Shown: positions 42,692-53,829 of the stretch, one piece after another | How the letters are laid out: each line of letters opens with the position of its first letter | Position numbering within the stretch: position 1 is the first letter of the stretch | NCBI GenBank assembly: GCA_023213315.1 | Contig: JAKCPI010000409.1 | Coordinates: forward strand, 1 to 64,000 | From: Euborellia annulipes | Taxonomy: Eukaryota > Arthropoda > Insecta > Dermaptera > Anisolabididae | Reading direction: 5' to 3' | DNA: 64,000 nucleotides | Notes under the pieces: generated by a model | Told to the model about the DNA's origin: nothing | Databases searched by the model: none | What the model saw: the letters and a program-made list of their open reading frames with translations, nothing else | Program-made: the position numbers and the translations under genes

Positions 42692-43712
42692 TACTTTCTC
42701 TTAGCCTATATATGAAATATATAGGAGAGAAAGTATTGCGATCATGTCAAAAATTCGATGTGAGATTTTGATGGATATACATGTTTTGAGGTCCCCTGAG
42801 TCCAAAAAAGTGGGTCCCGCAAATTGGTCTGTGTGTTGTGTGTCTGTGTGTCTGTGTGTGTGTGGAACCATTTTTTTAGATGAAGGAGTTGAGCTAGCGG
42901 ATTGAAATTTTATATTTAACTTAGGTACCTTCCCACACGCTCAAAATAAGCTTTTGAACAAAATCGGCCAAAAAGTACTAGTACTTTACTGATGTACTTT
43001 TTCAGTTTTTTTCGATTTTCTCAAAATTCCCTCCAAGGATTTTTTTAAAATTCAAAAATCAATTATTTTTTAGATGCTCTTTAAAATGTATATTCTCATT
43101 TTGCCGTTGAAATCTTCTGAAGACCACTTTACTCTTGTTCTTCATAGGAAAGATAGAAATGGTTGCCATGGTAACGGAATTTAAATCTTTTTCTTTTTAT
43201 TAGATTAAAAATCAATTATTATTTAAATTCCCATTTTTTTTAAATTTATTTGTGTCTTTAATTGTTTCAAAGAAAACATATATGCCTCTCTCTCTCACTT
43301 GCAAACATTATCGTCTCTCTCTACTCTTTTTAAATTCCCCTTTCCACCTTATCTTCGCATAGGCCTAATGTTAATTTCCTATAGGGATTTGTATGTTAAT
43401 TTCGATTCAAAAGGGGGTCCCCTTTAGAACTTTTTAGGCATTTAAAATTTTTTTTTCCAATTCTTATGAAATTTTGTATTTATTTACGATTCTATATTGT
43501 GTATAAAATGTCCAAATATGAGATTAAAATTTTGAAAAATAACCATAGTTTATTTGAAGCAGTCAACATTTAAAATGCAAGTTTGAAACTAAGGTGCTAT
43601 CGGAAACTAAATATATCTCGACACAAAAATCTGGTGTGACCAGCACAGTGCGCAACTTCTCTTACCGAAGGGTAAGAGAAAGTTGTGTGCTGTGCGCCAG
43701 TCACACCAGATT
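42692..43712 (+). repeat. HER repeat, long variant, uninterrupted
   Basis: Begins at the short hairpin (TTACTTTCTCTTAGCC ... GAGAGAAAGTA), passes through the body, the extra 400-bp block, and ends in the long hairpin (43625-43712). It is the opposite-strand counterpart of 32908-34165 but lacks the SINE. Confidence 0.85.
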
Positions 43713-44000
43713 TTTTTAGATACTCTTTTAAAATGTATATTCTCATTTTGCCATTGAAATCTTCTGAAGACCACTTTACTCTTGTACTTCATAGGAAAGA
43801 TAGAAATGGTTGCCATGGTAACAAAATATAAATATTTACCTAAACTTATAAATTTTACATCTGACAATTGTGAATCAAATGTTCCGTACTATCGGGAACT
43901 AAATATATGTCGACACAAAAAATCTGGTGTGACAAGCACATCTTACCTTCGGTAATCGAAAGTTGTGTGCTGTGCGACAGTCACACCAGATTTTTTTTTA
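43713..44000 (+). repeat. HER repeat, right half, tandem to the previous
   Basis: Continues with TAGATACTCTTTTAAAATG, CTTCTGAAGACCACTTTAC, TTGCCATGGTAACAAAATA and a slightly shortened terminal hairpin. Head-to-tail with 42692-43712. Confidence 0.78.
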
Positions 44001-44135
44001 CTTTGCTCCCATTAACAAACATGTAAATACATTTCCATAATAACAATATATGACAGATGTGGCCAAACTTTAATCCATTAAGGGCGACTTTTGCTTAAAA
44101 AATAAGGTTTTTCGAGAAAAAAATTGACTTTAGTT

Positions 44136-44410
44136 TTTTTTTTTTATATAAAAAACACTCACACTTTTTTCTCATTCACACTCACACTCACACACATATT
44201 CACACAGTCTTTTCGGCAACTCAGGCCATATAAGACTTTAGACGATACTCGTATTTGTATAATATATATTTATTGGGGGTCCAGGCATCCTTATTTAAGC
44301 CATTTGGTATCCAAATGGCTTAAATAAAATCATCGGACTGCCTGGGGTCCGAACCCGCGACTTTTGGTATACGAGGTTAGCACGCTAACCTCTACACCAA
44401 GCCCCGAGGG
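44136..44410 (-). mobile_element. SINE-A copy, full length
   Basis: Complete minus-strand copy with intact A and B boxes and a T-rich start. No certain TSD. Confidence 0.88.
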
Positions 44411-45230
44411 CAATTTTAGAGTTAATTTCTCTTTTTATTTAGTCTATTAGAGGTTTTCTTTCTGCATAAATTGACATCACATTTAGTCTGATCTGATTAG
44501 ATGTTCGGAATCTACAGGGGTTAAACTTTTAAATTAGAATTTACCGTCGAGCGGTAAAATGAAATGATAGGAAAAAAAATAAATGGTGAAATCTTTAGCT
44601 GAAGTGCCATTCTTTCTAACCGTATATTCCCCATAATTATACCTCTTAAGACAGAGGAGTTATTCAAGCTGCTAACATTTTCGTGCATGCCGCCCTACCC
44701 GGCCACTATACATACATGCATTGTATGACGTTGTCACGTCAAAAAGAAACTCGTAAAAATGCAACTTTTTCATTATTTTGGCACATTTTGGGACTTTTGC
44801 GCGACCAGAAGATATCAAATGATCTAAACCAAATTAAAACACAATGTTTTTAGGCTATTTTTGAAGACGTTACAAACTATTACATTACGAATACATAAAA
44901 TTCAAAAAATAATCGCAAAAATGAAGTTTTTTGCATATTTTGTCAAACCCGATTTTGATAATTTTTATTTTCCTTTTTTTGTCCATATAATTTGCAACTT
45001 TACCGGGCTATTACAACTTCGAAATAAAAACAATGAGTTTTTTCGTCCCACCCTTCTGTATTTATTGTGTTTGTGATATCACCTACATGAATATCTTTTA
45101 TATTTTTTTTTACTAAAATAAAATTTTTTCCCAATAAGCAGCCTTCAAGGCTTTGTACTTGATTTGAAGTGCTTGAAGACCATCAAACTTTTATATATAA
45201 ATGAAAAACAAACATTTTGACTATCCAAAC
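44411..45230. other. Unique AT-rich sequence, no gene seen
   Basis: ATGTGGCCAAACTTTAATCC just upstream (44057) resembles a hAT end. The 71-codon frame at 44861-45076 has no recognised motif. Confidence 0.35.
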
Positions 45231-45565
45231 ATCTTCATTGTCGTTTATGATGCCATCAAAATCTAAACGATTTGCCCTTAAGGCCGAAGGGAAAGAGTAA
45301 AGAGAGAACGAGAGCGAGAAACGCCCTTCGAACATCGATATTAAATTCTCGAATCGAGCGAGCCAGCCAGTTCATGTTTATTGACAATTCCTCTTCTGAT
45401 TTTGAGATCCAAGTGAAGGGTCAGGGTTCGAAGCCCAGGATCAAGCAAGTTGCAAAGTTTAGCCTTTGTGCATTTGACCGTTAAAGTGCAAAGCATTGGC
45501 GGTATATGCATGAGATCCCAATGAGAATTCACCCGGGCATACAAACATTCTTTATTTAATAACAT
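45231..45565. other. Higher-complexity island
   Basis: Non-repetitive, CpG-containing (GAGAACGAGAGCGAGAAACG, TCGAATCGAGCGAGCC), with overlapping 70-codon frames on both strands and no known motif. Confidence 0.25.
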
Positions 45566-46074
45566 ATTGTTTCATCATCTTTGCTAACGTCATTCATTTT
45601 ATTGATTTATTCTTTTAACAATGTTAGCTTAAATTCAAGTGATTTGTTTTTAGATAAAATCTATAAAATTTAAATCACAAATTCAATTAATTGAAGGGCT
45701 CAGTGGAAGATAGTCGGAAGCCACAAAATATTAGATTCGAGATATTGACACTTAAAGTTTGACTCAAATCTGTAATTTATAATAATATGTCTTGTTAGTA
45801 ATATAAGGTAAAATTAAAAGAACGTGTAGAATTAAATTATAACATTTTATTTCGAGACAAGAATATCAATTAACAAATAAACAATCAACAATGACTGACG
45901 TCATCCCCGAGGAGATCTAGGTGGCGCCTACTTCCCTCCGCTTCCAGGTGGCTTCGCTTATATATATCATACCTTCCCGTTTAATTTGAAGTTATGGGCT
46001 GAATTTACAGGAAGGTTATATATAAAAATAAACAAAAAATATAGTTTAACATTTTAAATGAACATTTTACATAT
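45566..46074. other. AT-rich spacer downstream of the hAT remnant
   Basis: Contains TGACTGACGTCATCC and GGTGGCGCC near 45890-45935. No LTR or hAT right terminus was identified with confidence. Confidence 0.35.
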
Positions 46075-46930
46075 TGCTGTTTAAAAATACAATTTGATTT
46101 AAATTTGAAGAAGTTAACCTACTTCTTCTCTCCGTTAAAATTTGTACTGCCTTGGAAAATATCCTTTCACAGGATACAGAACTGGCAGGAATACATAATC
46201 TCTTTAAAACGATTTGATATATGGGGATATATTAGTTTCCTTTGCTCCCACCATAATGAAGGATCTTGATCCCTTTTAAGCAATGGCTCTGCTAAAAATT
46301 TATCAATTTCTACAATGGCCAATGCCTTCGGATCCTTTATTTCGCTAAAGGAATCGTTATCTCTGTCAAATTCCTCCCACAATATCGAAGTCGATGAAAC
46401 TGAAGTTTCCATAGAGAGATTTTCCGGTGTCTCTCTCGTTGATTCCCTCGATTCATGTGAAATAATATTTTTAAGTTGCCCAACCAAACTATCATAAGTT
46501 TGTTTATATTTTGCAACGTTTTCTTTGAATCCCTTTTTTTTAAATCGAGGGTCTAAAAGGACACTTTGAAGAATTAATTCTTGATGTACTAACCTTTCTT
46601 TTGTTTTTTCAAGCAAAATTGTGCAAATTTCATTACACAAATTTGGCAGATTGGAATTATTTTTTTACAAAATTTGATAAAAAAAATCGAAAGGTTTGTA
46701 GAACGAAGAAAGGTTTTTGATAAGGAAATTGTTTTTTCTGAACTGACTTCTAGAGTCAGATCATAAAAAACTTTTAAAACTTCCAAAATTTGTTCAATTA
46801 CACCGAAATTCACTTTTGATATAATGAAATCTTCATTACCAAGAACGGTTAGCGTTGTAATTATAACAACTTTATTAAGAAAAATTTTAGAAGATGTGGT
46901 CCAGGCTGATAAAGCAAGTAACCTCAGATT
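46075..46930 (-). pseudogene. hAT transposase C-terminal half, frameshifted
   Basis: Read on the minus strand in three frame-shifted pieces. (1) About 46930-46690: NKVVIITTLTVLG and QILEVLKVFYDLTLEVSSEK, the central helical part of ZBED/hAT transposases. (2) 46640-46170: LQSVLLDPRFKKKGF ('LDPRFK'), ILWEEFD, then DPSLWWEQRKLIYP. (3) Frame change at about 46190: CIPASSVSCERIFSKAV, LTERRSRL and a final FLNSN before a stop near 46075. The last part is the hAT dimerisation domain (Pfam family Dimer_Tnp_hAT by name). At least two frameshifts and no N-terminal BED finger or first catalytic Asp region, so it is dead. A CRE-motif MITE abuts its upstream side. Confidence 0.85.
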
Positions 46931-46937
46931 AAAGAAT

Positions 46938-47381
46938 CATTGTGTGGTTTTATGAAACCACGATGCAAGTGAAACTTTTTTTTCGGATCGTAGGCTTTTA
47001 ACTGAAAATTTTCAGAAAATGATTCAATTAAGGGTATTAAAATCGCGTTTTTAATCTTAATTTAATAATTGGAAAATGAGGATTGATAATGGGAAATCAA
47101 TAGAGGCATGTTAAAAACTGAGAACAATATTTATTTAGTATTTGAATCATTTTAAATTATTTTAAAAATTATATTTTATCAATTTAAAAATTTAAAAATT
47201 AAATCTCACAATTATTTTTTTATAATTCGTCATATATATTAAATTTCAACTTTCCTATTTTTGTTGTCATGGCTTGTGACGTCATAACTTGTAGCGTCAC
47301 GGCCTTTGACGTGACGGTTTGTAATGCGACATGCTGATAGAGAAACGAAAAAATTTGTGTCGATCAAAATAAAGTTTCACT
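46938..47381 (-). mobile_element. MITE with AAGTGAAAC ends and CRE motifs (copy 2)
   Basis: Inverted relative to 4803-5452, from TTGTGTGGTTTTATGAAACC to AAAGTTTCACTT, without the SINE. TGACGTCA, TGACGTGACG and AGCGTCACGG lie at 47265-47330. The SINE target TTTTCCAATTATTGAG is represented here by its complement AATAATTGGAAAA at about 47066, i.e. an empty site. Confidence 0.7.
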
Positions 47382-47871
47382 TTAAAAATTCATTATATAA
47401 TTGTGTCAATAAATTTATCATTTGCAATTAATCCTTTTTTGCTGATTTCATTTTTATTGATAAAATTTCTCTCCCACCCGCTCTATTATTCAAATCCCCT
47501 TCCCTTTGTGCCTCAATACATACGCATTTATTTGTCGATCTCACTGATTCGCAACTCCCCTAATTCCGGACTTCCTCTCCTGCTCCCCTAATTACAAAAC
47601 AGACCCCTCGACATCTATAACTCGAAATGCGCATAAATTAATCACTAACAACTAATGATATATGGTATTAATTTTCAAGTTAAAGCACAGTTTATAAATG
47701 AATTTTCATTAAGTTTATCTATTTTACACGCTTTAAATGTTTTTTTTTCTATAACGCATATTTATTTCCATACTGTTTTCCATATTAAGGTGAACAGATC
47801 GTTTATAAAAAAATTTGATTTAAAAGCATACTAGGTACTCTAAAATCATTTTTATTCTTAAGTTGATAGTT
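47382..47871. other. AT-rich sequence, nothing identified
   Basis: No gene or element ends were recognised. Confidence 0.4.
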
Positions 47872-48314
47872 ACTACACTGTAAAAAAATCTTAATTTTAG
47901 TGTGTTTTGGAATACTAAATTTACAAATTCCCCTTGTAAATAATAACTACTATGCATTTATCTACTAAATTTACAAAAATGTAAATTTATTTACAAAAAA
48001 AAATTTAAAATTACAATTTTCTTCAAAAAATAGAGTAAATATTGTAATTTTACATATATTGTATAGTAATTTTTGTTAAAAATTGTATTTTTTCGAAAGC
48101 AGTTTAGGAATTCTAAAATTACCACACAATTGCACTTTAATTTTCAAATGTGTTTTTAAAATTACAACACATTTTCATTCTAATTTTCACACGACTTTTG
48201 AAAATTACAATACATTTTTGGTTTTTGCAAAGTCACTAAATTTACTATGTTATTGTTTATGTAATTTGCTTCTTACACAATTGTAAAATCAACAAAAATT
48301 TTTTTATAGTGTAG
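47872..48314. mobile_element. MITE with CTACACTRTAAAAAAAT ends
   Basis: Left CTACACTGTAAAAAAAT and right ATTTTTTTATAGTGTAG are inverted. The interior is a dense array of AATTTACAAA/TTGTAATTTT words. Non-coding; TSD unclear. Confidence 0.6.
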
Positions 48315-49431
48315 ATGTTTGGACAAAAAAAAAAAAAAAAAATTACTCTATATCAAAATAATTTGGTCTTTTTTTAAACTCTATCTCCAGACCTATAACA
48401 ACAAACAGACAACGAAGCTACAAAACTTTCCCGCTCTTCTTAAATATTGCTAATAATACCACAAGCCCTGTAAATAAATTCTACAAAACAGTCCTGACAT
48501 TTTATTTCTCATATTAGAGTTATTAAATTTCTTGGATATAAGCATACTTACAAGTTAGTATAATTAATGATTCAAAGGGACGGATGAATATAATTTAGCT
48601 ATGGGAGTTCCAGGGGTACCTCAAAAATTACACAAGTTTATTAGAAATAAGACATTTTGCCAGTAATCGTCTTTTATCTTAAATTATTATAGTAATTATT
48701 AATAATAATACAAAATCATTACTAACTATTCTCGTCTTAGAATCGAAATTTAAAATAAATTATAAAATTCCGGCCACTATTTCTGCAGCCGTCTCTTGGT
48801 AATTCAGGGTTTTCCAAACGGGGAGACGCGGACTAGTCTAAGGGGAGGCGCGAATATTAGCCACGGCGAGCAACTTTACAAATGATTGCTAACAATGGCG
48901 TCATTTGGGGGAGGGCTCTTAGTGTTTTCTTGTCGAAGTGAAGGCAGTGGCCGAAACGTTGTAATTTATTGTAGTTAGTAATGATTTTTTGTATTAATAA
49001 CTGTACTAAATTAAAATAAGCCACGATTAATGCCATCTTTTATTTTCTGTGAAAGTATAAATCTATTATTATTAATTCAAATGAGCACATAGATAGTTCG
49101 GGAAAGTAAAATTTTTATATCCCACCCTCTAGGATGTCTAAATAAATATTTGTATTGATTTCTTTTTTTATCCATCTTTCGAAACCCAAATAGTGTAAAA
49201 ATAAAATCATCTTTGTGAAGTCTGCTTTTGTCAGGATATCAAGAGCTTAACATGGGGTGGTGGAGGGGAGAGATTTGAAGGGATGTTCCGAATAATGCCC
49301 TAATGCAGTGACGTCACTCTGAAAGTAGAGAGTATAATATAAGCATAAATCCCTTGGGGGTAATAACAAGTGATTGAACTATATCTCCCCTCAAAAGGCA
49401 AAAGAATTTTAAAAAATCGGTTAAGAAAAAT
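48315..49431. other. Mostly AT-rich; hAT fragment and degenerate ribozyme motif
   Basis: AATGGCGTCATTTGGGGG at about 48893 is a lone CAGTGGCGTCATT-family end. At 48931-48970 a degraded hammerhead-like tail (GGCAGTGGCCGAAACGTTG) is present without a proper core. Nothing else identified. Confidence 0.4.
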
Positions 49432-50357
49432 TAGGGATGGAAAAGGCGCCCGAAAAGTCGATTTTTGATTTTGGAATCGACTTGATATTTTTCGATTCTC
49501 CGAATCGATTTATCATTTCTGAAAGTCGACTTTTTAAAAACTCTATAACTCGTGCTTAAGAAATAGTAAATATTAAATATATTTATTTATTTAGTTATAA
49601 TATAGGACTTATAAGGTGCGCGTCTCGAAAAAACGTTAGAAGAAGATTCAGTACCGAGTTACTCTAGACGGCAAGAGATGGCGTTAGTTTTCCCCATAGG
49701 GATACAAGGGATTTATTCCATTTCATTTGAAAGATTCCAGCTAATTAATTAACAGTAAAAAATTAATTAATTTTTAACACAATGATTACTAATTTAATTA
49801 TCTATAAGATATAGAGCGAATTTTTTAAAAATATCTTTTATTTAATGCGATTAATCTAAAAAAAAATTTTATTTTTTAGAAAATCAAAAAAAGGGCTTCT
49901 ATTATTTGTAGATATTTTAAATAGCTTTAATTTAAAAAAATTTGAGGTTGATAGCTTCAAAATTGTGTCCGCTGGAAAGTCCCAAAATTAGCACTCCGAG
50001 ACGCGCACCTTAAATATTTAAACATTTTATTAAATACAACACACACAAATATTGTTTTCAATATTTTTATAAAAGATATTCTATCGAGAAATTGCACGTA
50101 ATATGGCACCGAACATTAAAATAAAATATGAAAGTTGAGTATCAAAATAAAACATTAAAATTGAGGAATTAAGAATGCCACATATGTTCACTAACCGATC
50201 TTAGAAAGCGTGTTGATTGGTGTGTTATCTGTAGGTTTTAAAAGAAAGATGAAAGTCAATCAATGAAAACGTCACAAACTATATTACCATTTCTAAAAAG
50301 ACGATTATTTTCGATTTCGATTCTTGATTAAAGTCAGAGTCGACTTTTCCATCCCTA
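49432..50357 (+). mobile_element. TAGGGATGG-family MITE with another element inside
   Basis: Ends TAGGGATGGAAAAGGCG and TTTTCCATCCCTA. Flanks GTTAAGAAAAAT and GTTAAGAAAAGT match over 11 of 12 bases. The family sequence is interrupted at 49614-50010. Confidence 0.82.
49614..50010. mobile_element. TA-flanked MITE with AGGTGCGCGTCTCG ends
   Basis: Inverted termini AGGTGCGCGTCTCG and CGAGACGCGCACCT (14 bp) flanked by TA (49612-49613, 50011-50012). 397 bp, AT-rich, non-coding. The only copy in the window. TIR length and TA target suggest the Tc1/mariner group. Confidence 0.75.
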
Positions 50358-50399
50358 GTTAAGAAAAGTAAAAATATTATTGAAGGACGGCTGCACATT

Positions 50400-50870
50400 G
50401 TTTCTCCTTTTATTTTTAAGAAATCAATCTATATTCCAATCATAATTCTTGATTGTAATTATAAATCGAAAAACAATAATCCCCGAGAGAGAGAGAGAAC
50501 TCATTATGAAATGATGATTAAATCGCATGTGACAAATGAAGGATGTTCATCACAGTGAGATGAAATTTGACCTATCCAGCCCAGCCAGCCTTCTAGCGAA
50601 CCTGAATCAATATCCGGATCACGTTAATATAAATTGGAGTGAATTACTCATCCCTCTGGTATTCATAAGTCGTTAGCGACACGTCGTTGACGACGACAAC
50701 GACAAACGACTATCAATAAAATTATATGAATTCGAAAGAAGACGTTCAGTCAAACGGACAAACCTAGGGGGAAAAAAGTGATGTGCAATTTGGAACAATT
50801 TTTTCTTCATTATACTTAGAATGGAGTAGGACGGGCTCTCAATTTGTATCTCAAAAAAACTGCCCAATTT
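50400..50870. other. Higher-complexity island
   Basis: Non-repetitive block with CCAGCCCAGCCAGCC, TCCGGATCACG and a GACGACGACAACGAC tract. A 64-codon minus-strand frame has no known motif. Confidence 0.22.
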
Positions 50871-50922
50871 TTTTTAATCAAATAAATTTATTAGAAATTT
50901 TTTTTTATGACTATTTAAAAAA

Positions 50923-52165
50923 CTAGCCCCCTCCCCCCTCAGCAGCCCGAACCCGCCTGCATCGGACCCTCACCTTTTCTTAATTATGAAAAAAAACCTT
51001 CTTCTATATATATAATAATTGCGGAGTGTCTGTCTGTATGTCTGTCTGCCCGTCTGTCACGCTCTGTTGCCCAACTTTCAGTTGGAATTTTGAAACGAAA
51101 TTTTGCAGTCTTATAGAGAACGTTATGGAGAGTCCCGAAAAAACACTCGGATCCCGAAATTCCTATAACTTTTTGAGTTATTAATCCCTAAAGTTACGAT
51201 TTCTCCCATAGGAAATATTAGAGAAATATTTAAGTATTCTTTGCAGCTGTGTATTCTATGAATGTAAACAAATCCTCAAGCAGCCACTGGATTGGAATAC
51301 GTAGCCGAAGGAGGGTGGTGCGGCTAGTAATTATTATTCCAATCTAGTGCCTGCTTGAGGATTTGTTTACATTCATAGAATACACAGCTGCAAAGAATAC
51401 TTAAATATTTCTCTATACATTTCCTATGGGAGAAATCGTAACTTTAGGAATTAATAACTCAAAGGGAATTTCGAGTCTAAAATAATTTTCCTGTGATCTC
51501 TAGAAGGTCCTCTTTGAGTATATAAAATTTCGTATAATAATATAAATAACGGAGGTAAAAATTGTAATAAATGTTCTCCCTTTTGATCGATGAGAGTTGA
51601 GCACTTTTTTAATAAAAGGTTTATAATCAGAAATAAATATTTTAAATAAATTTAATCACAATATCTTTAAGCCTTATCTTTCTTGAAATAATTTAATTAT
51701 ATATAAAGACGTTATTTAAAATCTAATTCATTGAGCTCGTTTCTCTCTTGTCCGCCACTTGATGGTATTTAACGTTGTCCAATATTCACTAACTAAATGC
51801 ATTGGTAATATCAATCAATTGTATTATTTACTCCAGACAACTCTATTATTAATGTTCAATATATGTCTATTTAAGACTTATGTACTGTAAGTAATACATG
51901 TAACACTTTTATACTGTAAATATTAATGTAATTGCCATGTTATAATAATGAAATGTTATGTGAATGTTTGATGACTTCTAGCTTGGAAGGCTGATGATGG
52001 CAGAGTGATTTGGCTGCTAACCTCTTCCTATTACGAACGATTTTATATACAGCCACGCAATTATAATAAATATAAAATTTCCTTTCAAAATTCCAACGGA
52101 AATTCGTCAAACGGAGCGGGACAGACAGACACAAGGACATTAGCAAATTATATAAATAGATAAAT
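50923..52165 (-). mobile_element. Helitron-like element hosting another Helitron
   Basis: Minus-strand 3' end GGGGGCTAG followed by T at 50923. Body blocks: AATTATGAAAAAAAA, ATTCCAATCTAGTGCC, GAGGATTTGTTTACATTC, TTTCCTATGGGAGAAATCG. 5' zone with GACAGACAGACAC near 52120-52160. Split at 51003-51327; the stretch at about 51545-52050 is unrelated AT-rich sequence. Confidence 0.6.
51003..51327 (+). mobile_element. Short Helitron-like element, ~325 bp, nested
   Basis: 5' TCTATATATATAATAATTG with GCGGAGTGTCTGTCTG, 3' terminal GCCGAAGGAGGGTG..CGGCTAG followed by T. It has the internal reverse counterpart of the host blocks (CCCATAGGAAATATTAGAG, GTAAACAAATCCTCAAGCAG). No terminal inverted repeats and no TSD, as expected for rolling-circle elements. 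Confidence 0.7.
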
Positions 52166-52166
52166 T

Positions 52167-52379
52167 TAGGATTTAAAAGAAAGATGAAAGTCAATCAATG
52201 AAAACGTTACAAATTATATTACCATCGAATACTAAAGTATTGTAAGAAAAAAGTCGAAGTCGTCCAGTGAGAATCGATTCTAATCGACTTGAAAGAGTTT
52301 CAACTCGATTCTAAAAAGTCGATTATTTTCAGTAAAAGATCGATTCTTGACTAAAGTCCGAGTCGACTTTTCCAACCCT
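52167..52379 (+). mobile_element. TAGGGATGG-family MITE, 5'-truncated
   Basis: Starts at TTTAAAAGAAAGATGAAAG and ends CGACTTTTCCAACCCTA. Confidence 0.75.
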
Positions 52380-53195
52380 ACCTCGATGTCAGAAAAGACC
52401 TTTAATAAATTAGAAAATAAAATAACAAACAAGCTTTCTGATTAGCTAGAGTAGAAACGCCATTTTTTAGAAACAATAACCAAAGAGCTTTAGCGTCTAC
52501 AGTATTTTCCTTTAAGATTCTTCCCCCATTGATTCTGTATGTATGAAGAAATATACAAAGTTTGATTTTAATCCACGAATATGAGTTTCAAAAACATTTA
52601 AGCCCCGAATATATAAACTTTTGTAAACAAGATAATATCAAAGTCTCTTATGAATACTCAATTTTTTGTTTGATATAAGAGAAAAAATAAATAAAAAAAA
52701 TATTTTATTTCTTAAGCATTTGGTGAAATATGTTTGTCTGGATTAAGTTATAATAGATAAACTTGTCATGTAAGCAATATCACAGCACATATAACATGTT
52801 TCTCGGCTTTAAATCTAATAACTAGTAAGTTGAAATTTAAATTATATAGTTACGCTTGAGTATCTCCATATAAAATAAGGAAAATGGACATATTTTATTT
52901 TATTTTTTTTTTTTATATATATAAAATTTCATATTTCATAGAACCGGTTTTGATTAAAATTTGAATAACATATCATTGTATTTGAATAAATATCTAACTA
53001 AATGTTTTAAATTATTTTAAGAATCAATAAAAACTTTTTTATTTCTTTGGGAAGAGAATTAAATTTTATTTAAGATCTTTCATCTTGATTGAAATTAAGA
53101 CGTAAGCGAGAATTTTAGATTAGATTCACTTCTAGTAGTCTAGTGGAGTGATGAATTTGAAAGAGGAAAAATCCGGCATTTTTTAATAAAATTTT
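52380..53195. other. AT-rich sequence, nothing identified
   Basis: No gene or repeat boundary recognised. Confidence 0.45.
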
Positions 53196-53680
53196 AAATC
53201 AAACAGGACGTTTCGGTTCTGATTAGAACCATCATCGGGGCTTTGCTATTAAAACAATGTTATTATACATTTAAATTTAGAATTAATTTTTTTTTAAACT
53301 ACCCTACCTACTATACCCCTCAAGTTAAAATTGGAAATAAATAAATCAAATTGGAACTAATCCAGAGCATGGGGGAACCTCGGGTAGGTGGCCGCGAGGA
53401 ACCAGCGTGTGGAACCTCCCCAGGTTGCCATAGATATAATAAAATTTAGCCACAATATATACCTTTAAATGGTCTTAGTATCCAAAAAAATAAATTAAAA
53501 AAAAAAAATTGGGACTAAACAAAATCAAAATGAGACAAAACATTAAAAAGAGAATTAGCACTTTTAAATTTAAAGTAGAAAAGACCTTAAACAAACTTAA
53601 AAAATAAAATAAAAGTTCCTAATAAAAAAAAAAATTTTAAATTCTCACATAAGAACCGAAACGTCAGCGTTGATTTAAAA
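53196..53680. repeat. Inverted pair of hammerhead-like ends
   Basis: Left, minus strand (53196-53250): CCGATGA core (U4 to C), extra T, helix II GGTTC/GAACC, GAAAC, GTC. Right, plus strand (53653-53680): GAACC, GAAAC, GTC with the core side missing. Both are followed by the same TTGATTTAAAATTTTAT. Between them is AT-rich sequence with one GC-richer block (GGTAGGTGGCCGCGAGG). Confidence 0.5.
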
Positions 53681-53776
53681 TTTTATGAAATTAATAAAAA
53701 AAAAAATTAACTCCGCTGGCATCATTAATATTAAATTTAACATTTCACCTAAATCAATTTTTTATATAGTGGATGA

Positions 53777-53823
53777 TATTAGCTTTGAAGATGGTCCTAA
53801 ACATGATCGAAACGTCAGCAATA
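53777..53823 (+). ncRNA. Hammerhead-ribozyme-like motif
   Basis: Core TTGAAGA (C3 to U), extra T, helix II GGTC (53793-53796) with GATC (53805-53808), GAAAC, GTC. Stem I: GCT with AGC, one bulged A, TATT with AATA. Same bulge geometry as at 14256. Confidence 0.55.
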
Positions 53824-53829
53824 AGGGGA

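Noticed and set aside
42692..43712. Segmental duplication with 32.9-34.2 kb
   Set aside because: Similarity stops exactly at the HER termini on both sides, so two insertions of one long HER variant explain it better.
45880..45940. Possible LTR edge with primer-binding site (TGGCGCC)
   Set aside because: No second LTR, no TG...CA borders and no polyprotein; the GGCGCC palindrome alone is too weak.
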